Shown one piece after another: positions 27,001 through 36,887 of a stretch of DNA of 64,000 bases (its first letter is position 1; each line of letters begins with the position of its first letter). The notes under the pieces are model-generated. The model did not search any database. It was not told where the DNA came from and saw nothing but the letters and a program-made list of their open reading frames with translations. Location: assembly GCF_910596095.1 (NCBI RefSeq), contig NC_056546.1, positions 17,260,425 through 17,324,424 of the forward strand, written 5' to 3'. A program made the position numbers and the translations under genes. This DNA comes from Thunnus maccoyii. Lineage: Eukaryota; Chordata; Actinopteri; Scombriformes; Scombridae.

Positions 27001-28156
27001 AGAATCATCAACTGTAAAAGGTCTTAAAATTAGTTCTACCTCGACAACATTAAAATACTGCTAACACATCATTTAATCAGTTTTCAAATAATATATATAC
27101 ATGTATAATAAATATAACAGTCTAAATTAGGCCATTTTTCATAATGAGTACTTGATACTTTAAGTACATTTTGCTGACAATACTTTTACTTAAGATTTTG
27201 AATGTAGGATTTTTACTTGTAATTGAGTATTTTTTCAATGTGGTATTGCTTCAGTAAGAGATCTGAGTACTTCCTCCACTGCTGTTATTTATTTGCTAAC
27301 ATTTATAACCCCAGGCATAGCTTCTTTTTGTGAAGCGGAAACTTGCAGTTGAAAAACAAGCCATTAAGCCACATGCCTTATCATACAATGACTGCAGATA
27401 ATCAAACAACTGTTGGCACCTGCGAGTTAACATAGAAGGTTTTGAAAGGTAATACAACTCTCTTTACACGTGACTAAGTAGCTTTTGGTAGAAATTTAAT
27501 CCACTATATCCGACAAGATGACCGCAATGAGTTTGAACTTGGCAAAGGCTGTTAGTCATGTTTTTGTTTGCTTTATGACATTAACACCAAGCAGGATGTA
27601 ATGTAGAAAATAGAGAAGGGTGTGTGGAGCAATTACAACATGTCACGGGGGCAAACAAATTTGGACTAAAAACATCATAAAGGTTAAAGATTGATTGGAT
27701 TACAGGAATTCCCATTGACTTACTTATTAACCAATCCTGTCACGTTTGTAAGGTCAGAATTGTCACAGGGCAGGAGTGAGGGTTAAAACATGTCCTTTAA
27801 CAGAAACTATGAGTAAGTAGACAATGCATCAGAAAATGACAGCAGAGATTCAAGACGTTTGATTAGTGAGTAAGATTTTAATGACACTGACCTTCGGGAA
27901 AGGGGTTGGGCTGGACTGTGTGGAGGAAGGACTGGACCAGAGCTGCCATGAAGCCAGCTCCAGCGTCCTGCTCTTCCGTGTCCTCATATTTGGGCTGGGT
28001 GAGGCTCTGCTGGGCCACAGCTGTCGGACAGGCCCCCTGGGGAGGCACGGACTGGGCCAGGCTGAGTCCCAGCAGCAAAACTCCCACTCCGGCCCTGAAC
28101 ACTCCAGCGCTGCCCTGCCACCACCTCCAGCCCCTCATACTCTCAGATAACCTCAT
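18039..28156 (-). CDS. prom3: Prominin family five-pass membrane protein, probably prominin-3
   Basis: Prominins are cholesterol-binding proteins of microvilli, cilia and other membrane protrusions. I can splice 23 coding exons into one frame of 839 residues: 27892-28156, 25753-25817, 25199-25404, 24869-24989, 24357-24420, 24136-24225, 23015-23211, 22275-22349, 21868-21931, 21602-21758, 21363-21515, 21151-21274, 20950-21038, 20711-20795, 20420-20563, 20264-20332, 20020-20112, 19853-19906, 19673-19753, 18753-18821, 18555-18644, 18248-18360, 18039-18090. All junctions are GT-AG with matching phases. The start gives a signal peptide ([13 protein letters not shown]) and then [13 protein letters not shown], as in prominin-1. 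Membrane segments lie near residues 115-140, 166-182, 436-460, 480-510 and 788-812. The diagnostic cysteine cluster [10 protein letters not shown] is at 141-150. Two large extracellular loops carry many N-glycosylation sites and conserved cysteines (YSDCEK, GRCGPV, ILCSH). The tail [16 protein letters not shown] resembles prominin-1. Family is certain. The prominin-3 label rests on its place beside ldb1. A second Met six codons into the frame could be the true start. Confidence 0.9.
18990..19073 (+). repeat. Dispersed teleost repeat fragment in a prominin intron
   Basis: Contains a variant of the phrase TTATTTATGCAGCACATTTC followed by AGGCAATTCAAAGTG. I recognise this as a frequent fish repeat sequence. 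It lies in the intron between the exons at 19673-19753 and 18753-18821. Boundaries are approximate. Confidence 0.5.
22758..22802. repeat. Perfect 21-bp inverted repeat with 3-base loop
   Basis: The left arm is 22758-22778, the loop CAT is 22779-22781, and the right arm is 22782-22802. The arms are exactly complementary (core AGTTTCCTGTTGCTT / AAGCAACAGGAAACT). It lies in the prominin intron between the exons at 23015-23211 and 22275-22349. It contains no coding sequence. Confidence 0.9.
24998..25028. repeat. (CA)n microsatellite beside a prominin 3' splice site
   Basis: On the gene's strand it reads as (TG)n ending a few bases before the TTTGCAG acceptor at 24990, so it occupies the place of the polypyrimidine tract. 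Confidence 0.9.
25166..25191. repeat. (CA)n microsatellite beside a prominin 5' splice site
   Basis: On the gene's strand it reads as (TG)n starting about eight bases after the exon end at 25199 (donor GTGAGT). The same 209-base intron has a second TG run at its other end. Confidence 0.9.
26757..27284 (+). mobile_element. Non-autonomous hAT-like element
   Basis: It begins CAGTTGTGGAATGTAACTAA and ends CTTCCTCCACTGCTG, so the ends form an imperfect inverted repeat of the CAGTGGTGGAA type. The body has the GTACTT-rich sequence, including TTTTACTCCACTACATTTA twice in related forms, that I recognise from a very abundant teleost element. There is no transposase frame. It lies in the first intron of the prominin gene. 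I could not confirm an 8-base target duplication. Confidence 0.6.
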
Positions 28157-28230
28157 TTCGGCAGGTGAGACAGGAGGCGAAAGACTTGTACGGAGAAAAG
28201 CGGGTTTATAGAGTGATCACCTCATGGCAC
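28157..28230 (-). promoter_or_regulatory. Possible TATA-type promoter and leader of the prominin gene
   Basis: On the minus strand a CTATAAAC box (TATAAA at 28205-28210) lies 49 bases before the start codon, which would allow a leader of about 20 bases. There may also be upstream non-coding exons, as in other prominin genes, that I cannot identify. Confidence 0.3.
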
Positions 28231-31081
28231 AAGCTCTGTCTTGATGCATCTGGAAACAAAGAAGAGAAACTGAATACAATGACACACTCATACAAGGCTG
28301 GTGAAGAAACCCACAGACTGAGTCACAGAGAAAAGAGATTGTCGTACAGTTCATTACAAAATGTAGAAAAAAAGACTGCTGCTGTTTTTCCGAAAAAACA
28401 CAACAATGGCATTTTATAAATAAATGTTAAGCCAACGCCTATTTCATCTCTGAGAATATCAGTGCCCTTTAAGCTCCCCTTTCATAGCCTACTACACATA
28501 TCCTGAGACTTTCTGTCATGGAATAGAGAGAGTGCTGACATTTAAAAGTTACTAGAAAAGTCTTGGAAAATATCATATGATGGATTGAAAGAACCTGTCC
28601 GGCTGTCTTTGTGGTGTAAACACACAGAAAAGCTGTGTCCCCCTCAAATGCCTGCATCACCTCTATTTATCTGTTTCTCTGAAGAGTAGACAGTAAAAGA
28701 TTTGTCAGAACAAGAGAAATCTAGTGCTAATATTTAAGTATCACTCATCTCTCTATGTTCATTCACTGTATGTTTTGTAGGTGTGCTTCTCTTAAACAAA
28801 TAACTTCAAAAGCGGAAGGCCCTAAGATAACCGAACACATCTAATTCCCCTATATTCGCAACGCAAGCTGTTGAAATCAGAGAAAATGGTCTGCCTGTTT
28901 TCTCGAGAGACATTATTCTTATTAGAGAAAATTATTACCAAACACTCAGCAGCTGGAGGATATTTACTGTAACATACTGGAGCCTGGAAACAAACTGAGC
29001 GGCTCCTCCAGTCGAGGTACGGGTATAAGCGGGACAGGATGGTGTAAGACAGGGAAAAGGTCAAACAAAAAAGTGAATGAAAAGATGACAGATGAGAGAG
29101 GTATTAATATGTAGAGGAGATCAAAATACAGACACAAGAGAGTAGAGTGAGCATTTTGCTTTTTTCTCTCAGTCAACTCACCATCCGTGGCTTGACAGTG
29201 CACTATAGTCCCACCGCTCTGATCTCCACTAACTCAGTAAGGGGTGTGCGACTCTGACAGCCCTTTAGAAACCTGATATGCTCTGCAACTGTTGACAAGT
29301 TGAAGTTGACTGTGCACTCGCATGGAGAACCGCCGCCACTAAGAGGAGAGGGAGGGAGAGAAAAGATAGGAGGAGGGAAAAAGGGAGGGTCTTAAAGATA
29401 GAAACAGGGAGAGAGAGGGAAGGAGTGACGTGGGTTGACAGTGACAGGGTTGAGAAGGAAGCAAATAACTGGTAGGATTACCTTCAAACAAATGGGTTTT
29501 TTCCTACTTTGTTTCCTGGATTTTGTAATGTGTGTGTGTGTCAGGGGGGGAAGAGCTTGTAGTGCCAGTAACTGTTATGGAAATATTAGTAAAATTGTGA
29601 CATGAACTACTTAATAGACAAGGAAAAGCAGAATGGGTTTTGAGAAAATTCCTTTATATCAGGATTTGACTATTAATCTCTTCATCTAATATACAATGTG
29701 TAGTTTGTTGTCGTTGTTTTTTTATTTTACATATATTACAATTTTGTTTTTCATATAAAGAGGTTATGTTCGGTCATTCAGTCATTCAAAACAAATCAGC
29801 CCACATCTGCAATGGTGTGGTTCACAAACAAGTAACAGCACAACCAGAATAATATGCAGGACAAGATAGCTGGGAAGGAGGTGCTTGGTAATGGAAGATA
29901 ACAAACAATATGTAAAGGTTGCCAAGAAAACCTCAAAAATATTTCAACAGACATTATTGGCAAGGTCTGAGAAATTATATTATCCCCATGTTATCACCCT
30001 GGTCACAAAGGAAAATATACAATTTAACTCTGCAGCAGGACAACCCAAGACAGGAATTTAGCCCTCATTCCACAGACTGAACTGGCAATAAAGTACTTTC
30101 AGTAGAAGAAGAAACACACTGGGACAAGATACGGGTAGTGTTATTACTCACCTAATGCCTACTTCTGCAGAAGTGCCACTTTGAAGGAGAAGAGAGGAAA
30201 GGGTGACGGTTACTCTCAGGAGATTTCTTCATCACTGTTTTTGAAATCTACTTTGTGATCTTGGTACACAGTCTGTGGGGCAGTTTGATATTACTCTGGC
30301 AGTATTGACTCCTCTGTCACAGGGATGTGAGAAATCTCATTTGCATGAAAAGGAACACCAATGTACAATAGGCATGAATATGATTTGCCTCTCTAAACTC
30401 TACCGATGCAAATGAAGCAGAAGGAGTCGTATACTCATGTCTGTCGTCCTCTCCTGTTTCTCCTATCTGGTGCGCCTGATAAGCCTGATATCACCTGCCA
30501 ATCGCTCATCCCTTGTTCACCTCAACCCAAAGTCAATCAATTACGGGCTGATCCTTTAATCTGCAACCAAGAGAGCGCTTACCAAGAGGCTTTGGCACGT
30601 GGAAGCTATCAAGGCCTTGCAGTGCTGAAATTCAGATCCTCAATGATTCTGTGCTCCTGAATCAGTGTGCTAAATTAGGTTTTTCCCTTTTCTCCCAGTT
30701 TGGATGGTTTATTTCCTATGTTTTTGTACTGACATAGACTGTGTAGAAATAACCCGTATGAGTCAATGGTGTAGTGTCGAAGAAAGGATCCCTAACTTGC
30801 TTCCCACCCTTAAACATGGTGTTTTATGGAAACATCACAGCAAGGGATTGAGTCTGGGTCTCTGAATAGGCCTATGTTTATCAACCCTCTAAGAATGCTC
30901 TAAAGAGTCAAATTATGAGTAAAAGAAATGAGCATATGTATTATTATGTATTAAAGTATGAAGAATAAATCAGGCTAAAACTACCCAATTCTGAATTACA
31001 CATATTCATCATGACCAATGGTATTTTGTATAAAATGTCATCTACTCTTAACCAGTTTAAGAGACCAGGGCAGAATATTTT

Positions 31082-31410
31082 TAAAGATCTCCTCCAGAGA
31101 TGTTTTAAGATACATAGAGATACTTTGTTTTAACTAATAATTTGTGACTAGTATGGTTATTCCACAAAAAAAGCTCAATTATCTCATTAAAATCCTCCAT
31201 CGAAAAATCCAGAATGTGTGAATATGTAAATATTGTTCATTTCAAAAGTTTAACAGCTGGATACAAGATGTCTACTACTTCACTGAAAAGTCCATTTTCA
31301 GTGTATGTGCACTGGAGGCTTCAAGTTTCCACATCGCATTTGTGCATACTGGACCACAACTGTCTCCAAATTGGTTGTGATGTCACAAACCATGTTCGTA
31401 GGTACATGCC
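31082..31410 (-). repeat. Dispersed repeat, copy 1 (inverted relative to copy 2)
   Basis: The reverse complement of this stretch is plainly related to 45325-45595: both carry GATGTGGAAACTTGAAGCC, then AGTGCACA, AATGGACTTT, CAGTGAAGTAG and, further on, ATCTTAAAACAT and TCTGGAGG in the same order. It has no open frame of note. Confidence 0.75.
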
Positions 31411-33317
31411 TTAAACTTGAATACAACTTAAACTTAAAACTTAAACTTCAGCAAATGAATGTGAAAAGAGCTTTCTAGTGTCATTCATCATTCACTGCAC
31501 AGTGAAACTCAAACATCAAAGTAAGGATCTGTACTGTTAATTGTCACTTAAGTCCCAAATTGCACTTGAAATTGTTTGACAATTAAAGTTCCTTTTGTTC
31601 AGGCTGAATTTTTACAACATTGTACTATAAACTACAACAAACTATATATTCACAAAGACTGTGAATTATTATTGTATTACTGTTATTGAAAGCTCTAAAA
31701 AGCTAGTGAGTGGACCTTGAGTTAGATCAACAGTTACACATCTGGAGCCCATCATATGCCTGTTACGGAGCTGAAAAATTTACTTTTAAGTACAAAAATG
31801 TGTAAATCTGAATTACTTACAGTATCTTCTTCTATCTTCTCTGCTCTTCTGTCCTCTTTCTTTTGTCTTTCAATACTGTACGGTCTGATTCGCCAGCTTG
31901 GCAGAGAAAACAGACACCTAACTCTGCCTTAGTCATCTATGGCTATGGTTATCCATTACATAAATTGCTACTGTCACAGTCTGTCATTTGTTATTATTAT
32001 TCTTTTCTTGTCAACCAACATAGCTGTCATCTTCTACATTAGTTCCGCCCTGCCAAAAAGACTGACTACCTTTTTTGGGGTTTTGGGGGTGGGGTTTGCT
32101 TGTTTGTTTTGTTTTCTGTTTAAAAAAAAAAAAAAACTGGCAGGGAGATATAGGTCACACTGTGAAATGCATCCTTGATAATTTGGTTTTTATCAACTGG
32201 GAAACAAGGGCAGCAGTGTGTCTCACATTCTATTCAAAACTTTGTTTCAATAGAAATTTCAGTAAACTACTGGACATAACTCGAGTCAGTTTTGCATGAC
32301 AGAAAAACCTTGTCATGCTTTTTTGGACCGTGTTTTCTTTGCAGGGGCTGGTGATTATAAGCATCCACTCAGATCAGATTTACCTCAGTAATTGTTTCCC
32401 CATGATTACTGGAAAAAAAAGGAAGTGATCTGTTCTGTGTGCAGTTCTGAGACTAAACCATTTTCTCAAAATGCAACATTAAGACAATAGCTCTTCAGTG
32501 AAAATCCATCTTTATTGATGCCATTCATGAATCATCAATGACAGAAATCTGGCAAAAAAATATATAGATATAAAACCACCCCTATGGTGAGGTGCTACAG
32601 GAGCCAGCTATGGGTGCATTGCGATTTCATCTCCATCCCACATATCACAGCCCCATATACTCTAAACAGTGTTAATTTAGGAAACACAAGGTGTGAAGTC
32701 TCAACTAGATTAAATTCTGTGTCAGCCTGCTGAACTGATACCCCAAAAACAGACTAGGGGTACTAAAAATAATGATTAAGGGTTCAAACACAACAGCCTG
32801 TAGGCTCTGTGTGGATTTACAGGCAACATGTGAGTCAGATATAATGATGGAGGAATTCCTGTCAGGCTGCTCAGTCTGTCCTGATGCTCAGAGAGACCCC
32901 TGCTGGCAAAGTCTGCAAATTACTATCCAATATTTGTGAGCTGGGGTCTGCGTGCTGCTGAAGCCCATGCATTAGGTAACATTTTCCATTTTACTGTATG
33001 TATGTAAACAGGAAACCCTGACACAGCAGCTGAAGGTCGGCTCCAGTGACCTTAAATGTAATGCCAATGGTCAGCATATTTTGCCATTAATGAAATATTT
33101 ACTTTTTTCTTTCATTCATTAGTTTTTGATTTGAAATCTATCTGAAAAACATCAGATAGCTTATAAAACAAACCAAGTAACAATAAGTGAGTTCAAACCT
33201 TTTTGCACTCAATAGAAGGAAACAGCTCAATTGGCCAAAATTAAAGCCACAAGCAGCAACGAGCAGGTTTCAGGCTTCACAAAGGTGAGCAGTAACTTCA
33301 GCTGGTTTAATTCTGTT

Positions 33318-33725
33318 TAAAGGTATACTATGCAGGATTTTCCTAAAAACAATGTATAGACTTATATAAAGGTGATCCCTCTCAATCATCATTTATGGCC
33401 CACTAGAAGTGTGTAGTGGTGTATTTATCTGCAGAGACTCTGCCCTCTGCCTGTATTTTATTTTCTCATTATTTTGCTGTGTTCAGGATGTTTCTGGAGG
33501 TCAACCTTTGGGCAGTGGGTGTGTAGCTCCCAGCCCGGCTCTCTCCTCTGCTCCGCTCTGCTCTCTGTCTCTGTGTCATGGATGTATTAAGAGCTGCAGG
33601 TCTGTGTATCTGCTTGACAGAGGGCGGGGCTGAGCTACACACACACACAGAGCAGAGAGGCCACAGCAAACAGGATGACACCCTACATTCACACAAAATC
33701 CAGTAATGCAGGATTGTGCAGGGGT
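33318..33725 (+). repeat. Candidate MITE-like teleost repeat
   Basis: It starts TAAAGGTATACTATGCAGGA, a terminus I recognise from a frequent fish repeat, and contains AATGCAGGATTGTGCAGG at the right. The right boundary is unclear and the element may run on to about 33890. Confidence 0.45.
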
Positions 33726-34447
33726 ATTTATTTGTGCTTTAGAACTAACGCCATGAATCAGTAAATAACATTTTACTTCTGAGATTCATAGCTTTGTTCT
33801 CGCCAGCGCAGCTTGCTCTCTTCATTCACTCTCTAGCTCGCTTGACCACCACTGCTCTCTCTTGCTCGCTCTGCTCTCTGCTCAAAGGAGTAAGACCAAT
33901 CACACGCTTGTTTCATCAGCACAAAACATGCAGCATTTCAATTATTGTGCACTCAAGTTTCAGCCATTTGTCTCTCCTTCATCAGATGCAAACAAAACTG
34001 GGTGTGTATGTTGAGGAGATAGCGCAGGATGTTTCCAGTGAGTTTAATCAGGATTGCTTAAAGGCGTCTTGAGTTATGAGCAAATATGTGATAGGGCACA
34101 CCCACTCGCACCCATCAATATGGCACTTCAGATTAGATACTTGGCCCCAGAGTATGCACACCAAAATTGGTGAAATTCTGTTCATTGGGTTTTGAGGTAC
34201 ACCTTTTCTGCATTTGTGGCACCTCCTATGGGTTGGGCTCAAAACGCTTTGATAGATCTATTACCACACACGTTGTGAAGATATCTACCAAGATTTATAA
34301 TGATTGGACAAATGGTCAATGACTTATTTCCTTCTAAGCCCTTCCCTTTGTGAAGTTTTTTTTAGTTGATGATGGCAATGTTTTTTGACCGATCTTGCCA
34401 TTTTATAATAGAGATGTGTATCTCAATCCCACAATGCTGCATACCCA

Positions 34448-34530
34448 ATGTTGTGTTGATACAACATTTAATATAACAAATAATGGCGCAAGTGGTTGCG
34501 CACAATGGCGCAAGTGGTTGCGCCATTGTG
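34448..34530. repeat. Cluster of hairpins with a 21-base tandem duplication
   Basis: A perfect 13-bp inverted repeat (CACAATGGCGCAA, loop GTGG, TTGCGCCATTGTG) spans 34501-34530. Its core is duplicated 21 bases upstream at 34483-34501. A further 8-bp inverted repeat, AATGTTGT / ACAACATT, lies at 34448-34469. Confidence 0.85.
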
Positions 34531-34649
34531 GGAACTTTCCAGCATCATCATTCCAGTATTCAAAGGATGACTCACCATGAAACAGTAACTTCACAGAATA
34601 AAAAAAGACGACTAAGAGGTCAACAAGTTATTTTCCCTAAATGTGGTTA

Positions 34650-34655
34650 TTTATT
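34650..34655 (-). terminator. Candidate ldb1 polyadenylation signal (AATAAA)
   Basis: The first AATAAA I find on the minus strand after the ldb1 stop codon, about 2.2 kb downstream. The sequence between holds A- and T-runs, a GT-rich tract and one repeat fragment. It is a plausible but unproven 3' end. Confidence 0.3.
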
Positions 34656-36018
34656 GTTTGTTTTTTTTTTTGCGCATCTGATAAGTTTTCAGATAGACCA
34701 GAAACCTACAACAGCAGAAAATAGCTATTAAATATCTCTTTAATGTATACTCTAATGTATACTGAACCATTGTGAAGATGAAGCCAGATTGACTCAGGAG
34801 CTGCATGTCACAAAAAAACAAGTAATAGAATGACCTCTATGAGCATTAACTGACTCAGCAGCCCCACACACTCTTCCATATATCATCATGAGCACTGTAC
34901 AGGCGGGTCAGATCTAAACAGAATGTCAGTACATAGAAAAATAAATACAGTTTGCTAAAATGAGGGCAAAATTCTTTTATCAGTGATTGTACCATTAAAA
35001 ATCACGTTTAAAAAAAAAAAAAAAAAAAAACCTTTAAGAGACTTTTCATCTTTTTACATTAGATTGAGTTTCTCGTAGTTCTAGGGAGGAATACATAGAA
35101 TAACTTTTACAGAAATTACTACCTAAAAATATACAAGCACAGACACAAACATGAGGAGTAAAGCCAACAAAATGATTTTTCATAAAACAAACAGCGCAGT
35201 GTAATCAAGATCTAAAGAATCTTTACATGTAGCTCCTTGGTCTGCAGCTTTCTTAATTGTGATTAAAAACATTTCTGGGAAACTTAAGTTAATACAAAAG
35301 TCTTTTTTTTTTTTCTTATTTTACAATCCTGTCAAAACTTGTTTTTAAAATATTTTTGAGTAGCAAATTTGAGAAGTTTTCTGTTATTATGTTCCCTAAA
35401 GAGAGCACCCCCAGATAGAGAATTCAAGACAAAGCAAACAGTTCTGCAATGACAAGACAACAGATCCAAACCAGGTGCTTGTTGGAAATTTAGCGGGGAA
35501 AATGGTATCCAGTGTGCTGCTTTGGACTCACATCAAACAAGATGTAGCACAGTATTAAAACACTAGCCTTGTTCTCCCTGACCGGTTTTCTAGCACTGAA
35601 GCCGATGGACCTCATGACAGTGTGATGTCTGATACAGATGGATGACATTATATCAAGCATAGACTTACATGAAAGTTATTAACCATCACAATAAGAATGA
35701 TCTAACAGCAATACTTATACATTAATATACTGCAGGTTTCAGATGTTTTACAGTTCTTACATTAGCAATAATAGAAAAGAAAAAAAATACACTGTCAATT
35801 CATAAGAAAAATAGATTGGAGTTAATAGTGGAAAACAGTGCAAAGAATATTCTGGGGTGTTTTTGTTTGCTTGCTTGTCTGTTTTTTAGAAATTGTTTAC
35901 AAAAATAAAAAAAAAAAAATTCAAAACAAGTCTAAAACATAGAAAATGAAAACACACTTCTGTAGCATCTGGTGCTCTCGTCCAGACATGCTGCGTACCA
36001 CCTCTCTCCAGTACCTCA

Positions 36019-36150
36019 ATGTTTTATGTTGTAGGTGTAGGTGAGTGTGTGTTGGTGTGTGTGCACTGGATTGTGTGTGTGTCAGTGTTTGTGTGTCAGT
36101 GTGTGTGTTTGTGTGTGTATGTGTGTATGTATGTGTGTGTGTGTGTGGGT
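36019..36150. repeat. Imperfect (GT)n-rich tract
   Basis: Interrupted GT and GTAT repeats in the DNA just past the ldb1 coding end, probably in its 3' UTR. Confidence 0.8.
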
Positions 36151-36164
36151 TTAAGATTTAGCGT

Positions 36165-36290
36165 AGTGGTTCTCAACTCCGGTCCTCAAGCTCCGGCACT
36201 GTACAGGTTTTTGTTCCAACCAGGTCCTACAAAAACAAATAATTGAGTTTTTAAAAACCGGACGTTGAATTTTTATGCTAAGAGTGCACA
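36165..36290 (+). repeat. Dispersed teleost repeat fragment
   Basis: Contains GTGGTTCTCAACTCCGGTCC followed by TTTGTTCCAACCAGGTCC, a phrase I recognise from a common short fish repeat. It lies 3' of the ldb1 stop codon. Confidence 0.5.
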
Positions 36291-36887
36291 CACTTTTCTG
36301 CAGCCTGCAAAAAAATAAGTTAAATAAAAGCTAAGCATTTCTTCCCTGTGACATGAGCACAACAGAAACAATGAGGTGCGTCGTCAAGGAAAACCACGCC
36401 TGAGAGACCCGAGGTTGGAACAAGAACCCACTGACATGGTCGCCATGGCGAGCACTCGGACAACAGGACACGCCAACTCTGGCTCAAACGCTGTGGTGAG
36501 CGATGATGGGGGGGTAAACACCCATGCACACACACCGCCACCCCGCCAGTCTCACCACACCTCTAAGAGGACTGACTGAAGCCGAGCGGACAAGGGCCAA
36601 GGCTGAGCACCACTGAGCATGTGCAACAATGTGAGGGAGCGAGAGTAGGATTCTGCTGAAACTGTCCTTCATGTGGCAGCACAGAGCTCCTTCAGTCCAT
36701 CAACTAGTATCCCTTTCCCTAAACACTCTCCTTACATCTTTGAAACATAACTGAACAAAACAAACACAAGTAAAGTGAACACAAGTGCTCGAGGCCTCCC
36801 TCCCTGACTCCTCTCGCTAGCGTGTTGGCTCAGGTGGATCCCAGTAGGTTTAAGCATTGAAAAGGGGCTTGCTGGGACCTCAGCGCT

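Larger units (their letters stand above)
28231..34649. other. Intergenic DNA between the prominin gene and ldb1
   Basis: No protein-coding exon is recognisable. The region holds GA-rich tracts near 29340-29430, the repeat copies listed separately at 31082-31410 and 33318-33725, and a hairpin cluster near 34.5 kb. Segments at 33235-33290 (AAGCCACAAGCAGCAACGAG) and about 34080-34440 read like a further dispersed fish repeat into which the 33318 element has inserted, but I cannot set its limits. Confidence 0.5.
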
